DNA of 7,699 nucleotides from Chloroflexota bacterium (GTDB lineage Bacteria; Chloroflexota; Dehalococcoidia; SZUA-161; SpSt-899), in contig QLUL01000044.1 of NCBI GenBank assembly GCA_018725425.1, positions 1-7,699 on the forward strand, read 5' to 3'. Shown here in pieces: positions 1 through 5,026 of this stretch. Every line of letters begins with the position of its first letter. The stretch's first letter is position 1. A program made the translations under genes and the position numbers. The notes below the pieces were generated by a model. The model did not search any database. It saw only the letters and a program-made list of their open reading frames with translations, and was not told the DNA's origin.

Positions 1-1141
1 TCTTCAATTCAGAGGAGAATGTGCCATCAATACTGTCTGGAGGAAACTCATTCTTCTCCTCGACCTTCTTAATCTCCCTCAAAAAGTGTGCCAAGCACCG
101 CTGCTTTGCCCCCGCATCGAGCTCGTTATAAACTGAAAGGAAGTCGCAACCCAAAACCCCCTGGTACTTTTCACCAAGGATATCGCTGACAACCTTGCCC
201 CCACGGCTTTGATCGATGTGATAGAGCGCAGCGTTCTTGTTGGTGAAAACCCAGAGCCAGTAGTTCTGGCCATTAACCCGCCAACCGGTTTCATCAGCGT
301 TGACAGAAGGTGAATGTCGGATTGACTGTTTTATCCCTTCATAGAGGGGAGCCCCGTTTTGGGCCTGCTCGGTGTTGAAACTCAAAAGTGATGGATGGGT
401 GAGATCCATGTCAAAGACATCCTTAAGGAATCTTGCTGCTTTCCTGTAGGTAAGGCCGAGATGGCGCATGTAGCCACCGATCGCCCGAACCTCAGTTCCA
501 ATTCGATCCTTTGCCGGTATCTCATCCTTCCGGGCATAAACGACCTTTTTACAGCGCTGACAATAGCCATAATGGAATCGACGACAGGTGACCCTTTTCC
601 TTATCTCGATATCCTCTGTCACATGCTCGTCGAAGGTGTTCGGATAACCCTTGACCTCACCGCCACAGTGATCGCACTTTTCAGGATAGATATCAATAAA
701 TTCTGAAATGACCTCCGGCCGTCGGCGACTGTTGCCGCGATGACCACAAGGAGCGCCCCGTTTTGGCTGGTCATCATCGTGACGTGGCTTTACTCGAGGC
801 TTGAAAATCTTGCCCAGCACTTGCTTCAACTGATGGTCCAGACTCTTGTTTTGCTCCTTAAGCTGATGGTTTTCTTGCCGCAGCTTTTCAATCTCAGTTT
901 GAGCCAGGCCCATCACCCCCTCCATTTCGTCGACCCGCTGATTTAGATAGTCTCGCTCAGCAATCAGACGCCCAACATCTCCGCCATTCAGATAGGGACA
1001 ACGAGTACCGTGGTGACACTCCATGCTATTTTTCTGACCTTCGAAGGTCTTTACCGGCTCTTCGAGTTCGGCAATGGGTGCAGTTCGGCTGTCGACGAAC
1101 TTCATAGTATCAGATACCGTTAGAATCTCTTCACGCTTCAT
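1..1141 (-). CDS. IS66 family transposase (TnpC type), C-terminus beyond window edge
   Basis: This DDE transposase cuts and joins the ends of the insertion element. The frame is open without interruption from the ATG at 1141 to base 1, giving 380 visible residues. In order: a short Cys/His cluster (C42, H43, H44, C48), a leucine-rich coiled-coil stretch (about residues 62-110), a basic linker, a zinc-finger region with CxxC pairs C156/C159 and C194/C197, then the catalytic core. The core shows NADETGWRVNGQNYWLWVF with the first catalytic Asp at D283, and GVLGCDFLSVYNE with the second at D333. The catalytic Glu should lie in the missing 100-150 residues. An in-frame TGA 30 bases upstream of 1141 makes this ATG the only upstream start. 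The Shine-Dalgarno is weak, but the start overlaps the end of the ancestral DruA-like frame by 11 bases, suggesting translational coupling. The gene may now be poorly expressed because that upstream gene is frameshifted. Confidence 0.92.
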   Translation of the reverse strand, partial: MKREEILTVSDTMKFVDSRTAPIAELEEPVKTFEGQKNSMECHHGTRCPYLNGGDVGRLIAERDYLNQRVDEMEGVMGLAQTEIEKLRQENHQLKEQNKSLDHQLKQVLGKIFKPRVKPRHDDDQPKRGAPCGHRGNSRRRPEVISEFIDIYPEKCDHCGGEVKGYPNTFDEHVTEDIEIRKRVTCRRFHYGYCQRCKKVVYARKDEIPAKDRIGTEVRAIGGYMRHLGLTYRKAARFLKDVFDMDLTHPSLLSFNTEQAQNGAPLYEGIKQSIRHSPSVNADETGWRVNGQNYWLWVFTNKNAALYHIDQSRGGKVVSDILGEKYQGVLGCDFLSVYNELDAGAKQRCLAHFLREIKKVEEKNEFPPDSIDGTFSSELK

Positions 1142-2017
1142 GGTTGAGGGCTTCCCGAAATCTTTCTGTCAGCGGGTAAAGGTAAATATCTTTGACGGGC
1201 ACTTTAAGGGTGGCATACCGGTCGTTGCGGCTGCGCCCCCTGGTTTGACCAATCAAAACTTGGCCGCCTGGTAACAGGTGCCGCGGAAGCGATCCCGTTC
1301 CACGAAGGTTTCCAGCAGATAGATGGGATGGCCGTATTTCTCTATCCAGTCCGCGCTGATGCGCCTGGCCACTCTTCCTAAGATATGGCTGGCCAGGTGC
1401 GGAACCCTGACCCAGGGCTCGACTTGTAACCGCATGTGGTTGGTCAGGAAATTGAGATTGGCCTTCCTTGTCTCGGCACCCCAGCCAATAAAGTCATCCC
1501 GGGCAGTGCACTTCCAGGCCGCCGAGCCAAAGAGAAGGCAAGCCAAAGGCTTATGTTCTCGGTCAAAAACCAGGTATTTCATGTTCTCTCCTACAGTGCC
1601 ACTGAAACCGAGGTAATGATACCGGGAAAGCAGGCACTTGAAGAGCCCCAGAAGGTCTCTATCCCTTCGGCTCCACCCAAGACAGGCCTCAACCAGGTCG
1701 ATCTGAACGGGAACGAGGGTGTTCAGGGTAGCGTCAATGGCAACAGTCTCATGTGCAACATCGGGAACAGAGACCGAACGCTTACGCTTGCCGGCAAACG
1801 GGTGGTGTGGGGGGAGGGTGATATACCTGCGCTGCTCCAACTTCAGCAGCAAGCTGCGACAGGCCATATCCTTGATTTGGCCATTGGCGCTACGCCAGTC
1901 CCACAACAGGCATAGCTCTTTGGAAAGGCGGGTGCGATTCCAGGATGGATTGGCATTGATCAGCCGCCGAATTAATCTAATGTCCTCGAGCGTTATTTCC
2001 CGTCCCTGAATGAGCAT
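1131..2017 (-). pseudogene. DruA-like (DUF4338) protein, broken by one frameshift near the 3' end
   Basis: The protein belongs to the DUF4338 family, whose named member DruA belongs to the Druantia anti-phage system; its biochemical activity is not clear. I start it at ATG 2017 because GGAAGAG lies just upstream and the proximal promoter would start transcription near 2029; ATG 2029 and 2110 are longer in-frame options, but 2110 lies inside a tandem repeat. The N-terminal part (IQGREITLEDIRLIRRLI onward) is a helical region with ELC and DMACR motifs. The DUF4338 core follows, with RYHYLGF, KPLACLLFGSAAWKC, RVPHLASHILGRVARRIS and ERDRFRGTCYQAA. The frame stops at TGA 1253-1255 after AAKF. The family's continuation (IGQTRGRSRNDRYATLKVPV) is found in another frame from 1253 and ends at TGA 1131-1133, inside the transposase start. 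Restoring CTGG after GCCAA recreates AANWVLIGQ exactly. Product truncated by about 40 residues, probably non-functional. Confidence 0.85.
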
Positions 2018-2035
2018 TGACTCTTCCATAACTTT

Positions 2036-2064
2036 ATGATACCATGAAATCACGCTAGAGTCCA
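2036..2064 (-). promoter_or_regulatory. Proximal promoter candidate of the DruA-like/transposase unit
   Basis: On the minus strand TGGACT (2064-2059) is followed after exactly 17 bases by TATCAT (2041-2036), matching 4/6 and 5/6 of the sigma-70 consensus. Transcription would start near 2029, leaving a short leader that contains GGAAGAG and then the ATG at 2017. The good fit to that start codon supports both calls. Confidence 0.5.
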
Positions 2065-2100
2065 GAGGAAGATCAAGAACCTTGACATCTCCATAACTTG

Positions 2101-2129
2101 ATGATATCATGAAAACAAGGCGGAGTCCA
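2101..2129 (-). promoter_or_regulatory. Distal promoter candidate of the DruA-like/transposase unit
   Basis: The upstream copy of the 65-bp repeat keeps the same TGGACT (2129-2124), 17-base spacer and TATCAT (2106-2101) as the proximal copy, although the spacer sequence differs. Preservation of both boxes and spacing while the spacer diverged is what selection on promoter function would leave. Transcription would start near 2094. Confidence 0.45.
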
Positions 2130-2151
2130 GAGGGAAATCAAAATCGAACAC

Positions 2152-2180
2152 TTGACTTTTTTCCAGGATGGTTTTATAAT
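2152..2180 (+). promoter_or_regulatory. Strong plus-strand sigma-70-like promoter pointing out of the element
   Basis: TTGACT (2152-2157), a 17-base spacer and a perfect TATAAT (2175-2180) form the best promoter match in the window. It reads rightward, away from the transposase and into the 3' end of the truncated helicase-type gene, so it would make antisense RNA there. About 20 bases further on, AAGGAG (2200-2205) sits five bases before ATA (2211), where a start codon would be expected; the frame from there is only 19 codons and ends inside the neighbouring gene. Either an outward promoter of the element or the relic of a lost plus-strand gene. Confidence 0.55.
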
Positions 2181-2244
2181 GAGGCTAAGCCGAGGTGCTA
2201 AGGAGTCACCATAAACCGGAGTGGTCAAAACTTTTTTGGAAAAA

Positions 2245-3003
2245 CTAAACTGTTACCTCAATTTCGTCCTTATCGATGTTTATTTTCTCTCTGAAATACT
2301 CGTAGAGGAATTTGAGGTATAACTCATAAGGGGTAATGGTATTGTTGAGCCAAGTCCTGTTCTGGATGGTCTCAATGTACTTATCTTTAACATCTACAGC
2401 GTTTTGCCACAGTTCATTGAATTTGGCTAAGGCGAATTCATAGTCGGCTCTGTCTTTAAGCTCAACATTAAATTCCAGGTTGTCAATCAAGCCTGCCTGG
2501 GTGAAATTACTAGAACCGGTTATTACTCTGCCAACATCTTTGTCACCTTCAACAAAGGTCATGATATATAGCTTTGCGTGGATATTCTCTGAAGGATATG
2601 CTTTGATTTCTAGCTTGCCATTGCGAAGCCACTCAATGAACTTATTGACGCCCTCCTCCACATTGCTGTTATCTTCTGAATTCTGCATCTCATCTACGAC
2701 GGTATCAGAGAATTCCTCTTTTGTCTCGGCATGAGAGAATTCAAAAGCTCCTTGCACGGAAGACTGCGCTTTCTGTATTATGTCGAAGGTCTGCTTACTG
2801 GTACTTATCCCAATAAGAATCCTGATTCTCTCAGCACTTCCCAAAGATTTATAAAGCGCGTTGAAGCCACTGGTATAGAAGTAGCCAACCAGGACATCAA
2901 AAAAGCGGGTGTCTTTGATTAACACACGGAACCTGTCCCGAAGATTCTTTTCCCCTTCGTTAGTGATAAATGTTGTATCGGTGGTTATAGCAACACTTTC
3001 CAT
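2245..3003 (-). pseudogene. Phospholipase-D-like N-terminal domain of a truncated helicase-type protein
   Basis: The 252-residue product is an HKD-type phospholipase-D-like domain: VLVGYFYTSGF near residue 40, a strand RIRILIGI (60-66), the catalytic HAKLY (H142, K144) and GSSNFTQAGL (163-172). Only one HKD motif is present. This architecture is known as the N-terminal nuclease-like module of large DEAD/SNF2 helicases of roughly 1000 residues found in mobile defence or repair islands. The tail (NRTWLNNTITPYELYLKFLYEY, broken here only by my quotation) is the linker that normally leads into the ATPase domain, but the frame ends at TAG 2245-2247, where the mobile element appears to begin. The last residues (TV) would be coded by the element. 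The gene is clearly AT-richer than apgM and argJB, suggesting horizontal gain. The start ATG at 3003 has a close-set CGGAG. A free-standing short protein is possible but less likely. Confidence 0.75.
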
Positions 3004-3071
3004 TGCTCCGAACTCTGCCTCTGTCAGTCGAGACTAAACGCTCATTGACTCATGTCAGCGTCTTTATTAGT

Positions 3072-3100
3072 ATAATATTCCTAATCGTGATAATAGTCAA
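3072..3100 (-). promoter_or_regulatory. Promoter of the PLD-like gene
   Basis: On the minus strand TTGACT (3100-3095), a 17-base spacer and TATTAT (3077-3072) match the sigma-70 consensus at 5/6 each. Transcription would begin near 3065, giving a leader of about 60 bases before the ATG at 3003. The same AT patch also holds a plus-strand TATAAT (3071-3076) with TTGACT at 3045-3050, but that spacing is 20 bases and weak. Confidence 0.6.
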
Positions 3101-3222
3101 TCGTAAGTGAGAAGATCTTTGATGCACTCTCGTGTATCTTCTATCAAATGGGGAGTAAGAGAATTTCCTTGGAGGAACTGCTTGAGAATCTAGAGCTAAA
3201 TTTCTAGCGAGGTTGTTAGAGC

Positions 3223-3262
3223 CTTGCAGCAACTGGGAGAGAAGGGCGTTGCTCCCGGCAAG
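3223..3262 (-). terminator. Hairpin just after apgM, possible transcription end
   Basis: Eleven bases beyond the apgM stop, CTTGC and AGCAAC (minus-strand order, separated by a four-base bulge) pair with GTTGCT and GCAAG around a 14-base loop. In plus coordinates the arms are 3223-3233 and 3248-3253 plus 3258-3262. An alternative GGGAG/CTCCC pairing exists in the loop. No T-run follows, so it is not a classical intrinsic terminator; it may protect the 3' end of the mRNA or assist Rho-type ending. Confidence 0.35.
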
Positions 3263-3272
3263 TTACAGAGAA

Positions 3273-4460
3273 TTACCTCCTCACCAGCATCCCCACCAGT
3301 TCGTGTCCTCGCTCAATAAAGAGGCCGGTTTCTCCAGCAGAGGTCTCGGAGAATGAGCGGGCGCCGTTGGCCGCGAATCCCGGTCCCCAGAACACAAAAG
3401 GCACCGGGTCGGGGGTGTGTGTCATTACCTCGATTGGCGTGGCATGATCGGGCAAGACAAGCACCCGGAGCTCGTCGGCTGGCCAGGAGCGAAGTCGGGA
3501 GATAACCAGCTTATCTATCTGCTCGATGGCTCCGATTTTCTGGTCGAGGCGACCATCGTGGGCCGCTTCGTCGGGGGCCTCGATATGGAGGAAAACGATG
3601 TCGTGTTTCTCCAGCGCCGCGAGTGCCCCCTCGCCCTGCGCCGCATGATCGTTGTCTATGTTATCGGTAACTCCGGGAATTTCCAGTACCGTCATCTCCG
3701 CCAGCCTTGCCAGTCCTTTGAGCAGATCAACTCCGGAGGTCATCGCCGCCCTCAGCCCAAAACGCTTCCGAAATGAAGGGATATCCAGGATACCTCCCCC
3801 TCCCCAAAAGAGCCAGACCATGCTTGCCGGAATATCGCCGCGATCTTGCCGCGCGATACTTACCGGGTGTTTATCCAGGATAGATTTGGAGCGTTCCATG
3901 ATATCAACCAGCAGCTTGCTGCCCACGCCGTGTGGGAGGAACTCAGCGATGGGCTCATCGGTGATATCGTGGGGTGGGGTGCAGACGGCCTCAAGACAAG
4001 TCTGCCCATCCTTGATGGTGCAAATATGCCGGTAGCCGATGCCGGGATAAAAGCGTATTCGCCCATCTGCCAGCTTGTCGTTCAGCGAGTCAATTATGGC
4101 ATGGGACTCAGCATCGCTAATGTGTCCGGCACAGTAGCTCCACATCCTTCCATCGCGAACGGCGACAAGGTTGCAGCGAAAGGCTACTTCCCCCTCTTCC
4201 AGAGGGATGCCCATGCTCCTGGCTTCGATCGGCCCGCGACCGCTGAAATACACCTCAGGATCGTAGCCCATTATGGACATGCAGGCGCAGGCGCTGCTCG
4301 GCTCCATGCCATCGGGAACGGTGCGCGCCAGGCCGACAACTCCCTCTCTGGCCATCGAGTCAAGACCAGGGGTCCGAGCAAGCTCAAGGCAGGTCTTGCC
4401 GCCGCGATCCTCAAGCGGCCAGTCGGCAGCACCATCGATGATTAAGACGAGATATTTCAA
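3273..4460 (-). CDS. apgM: 2,3-bisphosphoglycerate-independent phosphoglycerate mutase, archaeal type
   Basis: The enzyme interconverts 3- and 2-phosphoglycerate in glycolysis and gluconeogenesis in the cytoplasm, using two divalent metal ions and no phosphoglycerate cofactor. The 395-residue length is normal for the ApgM family of the alkaline phosphatase superfamily. Visible sites: metal-binding D9 in LVLIIDGAADW, the phosphoserine nucleophile region MEPSSACACMSIMGYDP (S55/S56), the inserted substrate domain (about 90-240), and the second metal set D297 and H301 in EAPDEAAHDG, D338 and H339 in LPDHATP, and H348. The start is TTG at 4460: an in-frame TAG lies only one codon upstream and MKYLVLIIDG is the conserved family N-terminus, so nothing longer is possible. 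CAGGTAGG upstream is a modest ribosome site. The gene is GC-rich like argJB, stands alone on its strand and looks intact. Some family members are also described in other phosphate transfer roles, but all key residues are present here. Confidence 0.93.
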   Translation of the reverse strand: MKYLVLIIDGAADWPLEDRGGKTCLELARTPGLDSMAREGVVGLARTVPDGMEPSSACACMSIMGYDPEVYFSGRGPIEARSMGIPLEEGEVAFRCNLVAVRDGRMWSYCAGHISDAESHAIIDSLNDKLADGRIRFYPGIGYRHICTIKDGQTCLEAVCTPPHDITDEPIAEFLPHGVGSKLLVDIMERSKSILDKHPVSIARQDRGDIPASMVWLFWGGGGILDIPSFRKRFGLRAAMTSGVDLLKGLARLAEMTVLEIPGVTDNIDNDHAAQGEGALAALEKHDIVFLHIEAPDEAAHDGRLDQKIGAIEQIDKLVISRLRSWPADELRVLVLPDHATPIEVMTHTPDPVPFVFWGPGFAANGARSFSETSAGETGLFIERGHELVGMLVRR

Positions 4461-4635
4461 GGCCTACCTGATTAGCTTTCTGTCACTACGCCTTTTTTCT
4501 TCGGCATTAGTGCATCAACCCCTGTTTTATATTGCTCACCCTGTATCTTTGCTCTATCAAAATCCACTTATTAGTGAGAATCAGCATCTTATTATAGTAT
4601 ATCCCCTTAGCAATGAGTTTTGCAATATGGTTTTA

Positions 4636-4674
4636 TAAGGTTGTCCTGCTTGATGCTACAATAGGTCAACCTTA
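4636..4674. repeat. 12-bp inverted repeat with 15-base loop
   Basis: TAAGGTTGTCCT (4636-4647) and AGGTCAACCTTA (4663-4674) are inverted copies with one mismatch, separated by 15 bases. No T-run follows on either strand, so it is not a plain intrinsic terminator. It could be a protein-binding site or a small dispersed element; nothing in the window shows a second copy. Confidence 0.6.
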
Positions 4675-4746
4675 GCCGATCCAGCCAAAGGGAAGTTATC
4701 TGCCATTGTGGGTCTGGGATAAACAACAGATTTGAGTTTTCCATAA

Positions 4747-4775
4747 TTGCGTTAGCCATGGGGATTTGCTAATAT
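4747..4775 (+). promoter_or_regulatory. tRNA-Pro promoter
   Basis: TTGCGT (4747-4752), a 17-base spacer and TAATAT (4770-4775) precede the tRNA on its own strand. The start of transcription would fall near 4782, so the primary transcript would have almost no 5' leader for RNase P to remove. Confidence 0.5.
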
Positions 4776-4782
4776 AGAGAGG

Positions 4783-4860
4783 CGGGGTGTAGCGCAGCCT
4801 GGCTAGCGCGCATGGTTTGGGACCATGAGGTCGGCGGTTCAAATCCGCCCACCCCGACCA
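4783..4860 (+). tRNA. tRNA-Pro (anticodon UGG)
   Basis: A complete cloverleaf can be drawn. The acceptor stem is CGGGGTG (4783-4789) with CACCCCG (4850-4856). The D arm is GCGC/GCGC (4792-4795, 4806-4809) with GG in the loop. The anticodon stem is CATGG/CCATG (4811-4815, 4823-4827) around TTTGGGA, giving anticodon TGG at 4818-4820. The T arm is GGCGG/CCGCC with loop TTCAAAT (4838-4844). A discriminator A and an encoded CCA (4858-4860) close it. The C1-G72 acceptor pair is typical of bacterial tRNA-Pro. It decodes CCN proline codons, chiefly CCA and CCG. No copy of its 3' end is seen elsewhere in the window, so there is no sign of an integrated island using it. Confidence 0.97.
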
Positions 4861-4861
4861 T

Positions 4862-4891
4862 AGCTTCGACACTATCCAGCCAAGCGAAGCT
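4862..4891 (+). repeat. Small hairpin after the tRNA
   Basis: AGCTTCG (4862-4868) and CGAAGCT (4885-4891) form a perfect 7-bp stem with a 16-base loop directly behind the CCA end. It may mark the 3' end of the tRNA transcript, although no strong T-run follows. Confidence 0.35.
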
Positions 4892-4915
4892 CGGCGTATC
4901 TTGTGTAGAGTGAGA

Positions 4916-4950
4916 GTCCCCCTTCGACGGGCTCAGGACAGGCCTGGGAG
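4916..4950. repeat. Dispersed REP-like sequence
   Basis: The segment contains CCCTTCGACGGGCTCAGGAC, closely like the CCTTCGACAAGCTCAGG type of short intergenic repeat that I know to be scattered through many bacterial genomes. GTCC (4916-4919) and GGAC (4936-4939) can pair at its ends. Its place between the tRNA and argJ is typical for such repeats. It explains why frames extended upstream of argJ, or read backwards here, have low-complexity look-alike peptides. Confidence 0.55.
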
Positions 4951-5008
4951 GCTTGGTGGGCTCCTGAAAGGCAAGAAACCAGGCTGTGGGCAAACCCGGA
5001 CACTGAAT

Positions 5009-5014
5009 TATAAT
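5009..5014 (+). promoter_or_regulatory. Possible -10 box of argJB
   Basis: TATAAT stands 12 bases before the argJ ATG. No acceptable -35 box lies 16-18 bases upstream, and a transcript starting near 5021 would have a leader of about six bases. Either a nearly leaderless argJ mRNA or a chance match in the AT patch. Confidence 0.3.
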
Positions 5015-5026
5015 TATAGGCGAATC

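Larger units (their letters stand above)
2025..2156 (-). repeat. Tandem imperfect 65-bp duplication upstream of the DruA-like gene
   Basis: Two copies lie head to tail, about 2025-2089 and 2090-2156. Both begin TCCATAACTT on the plus strand, then carry ATGATA, AGTCCAGAGG, ATCAA and a closing CTTGAC. Corresponding bases are displaced by exactly 65 (for example AGTCCA at 2059 and 2124, ATGATA at 2036 and 2101). The period is not a multiple of three, so the repeat is not a coding duplication, which argues against starting the DruA-like protein at 2110. The distal copy holds the perfect palindrome ATGATATCAT (2101-2110). Confidence 0.85.
1..2256 (-). mobile_element. IS66-type insertion element with a DruA-like accessory gene, left part outside window
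   Basis: The element is read from right to left and contains a tandem-duplicated promoter region, a DruA-like gene and an IS66-family transposase that runs off the left edge. The left boundary is not visible. The proposed right boundary is 2256: on the minus strand the element would open with GTAACAG, and IS66-family ends are known to begin with GTAA. At that same point the neighbouring helicase-type gene loses its expected continuation. If the transposase has the usual IS66 length of roughly 500 residues, the whole element would be near 2.7 kb, normal for the family. The usual small IS66 genes tnpA and tnpB are not seen; the DruA-like gene takes their place. IS66 elements usually make 8-bp target duplications, so 2257-2264 (CTCAATTT) is the copy to look for at the other end. 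The boundary is inference; the gene content is direct reading. Confidence 0.7.
3004..3272. other. Intergenic region between PLD-like gene and apgM
   Basis: This stretch holds the PLD-gene promoter and the hairpin after apgM. Otherwise it shows only a 19-codon plus-strand frame at 3148-3207 (MGSKRISLEELLENLELNF). After a one-base shift this continues as SEVVRALQQLGEKGVAPGKL and runs into the end of apgM. It has a coding look (helical, charged) but no usable start signal and no family I recognise, so I do not call it a gene. Confidence 0.5.
4461..4782. other. AT-rich intergenic region before tRNA-Pro
   Basis: About 320 bases without a credible gene. The plus-strand frame that crosses it from within apgM is a shadow. 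It contains the leader of apgM, a 12-bp inverted repeat (4636-4674) and the tRNA promoter near its right end. A minus-strand TATAAA (around 4527-4532) upstream of apgM could be a -10 box, but no -35 box stands at the right distance. Confidence 0.6.

Noticed and set aside
395..946. Plus-strand frames at 395-706 and 740-946
   Set aside because: They are antisense to an uninterrupted IS66 transposase with clear motifs.
1323..2009. Plus-strand frames over the DruA-like gene
   Set aside because: No recognisable motifs, and the opposite strand has a clear DUF4338 protein.
3417..4445. Several plus-strand frames of 119-199 residues opposite apgM
   Set aside because: apgM has all metal and nucleophile residues; these frames are shadows of its GC-rich codons.
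2168..4638. Shared 12-mer ATGGTTTTATAA at 2168 and 4627
   Set aside because: A match of this length is expected by chance between AT-rich stretches in a window of this size, and the flanks differ.
4901..5026. 42-codon upstream extension of argJ
   Set aside because: The peptide is coded by the REP-like repeat and intergenic DNA and has no ArgJ homology; ATG 5027 fits the family N-terminus.
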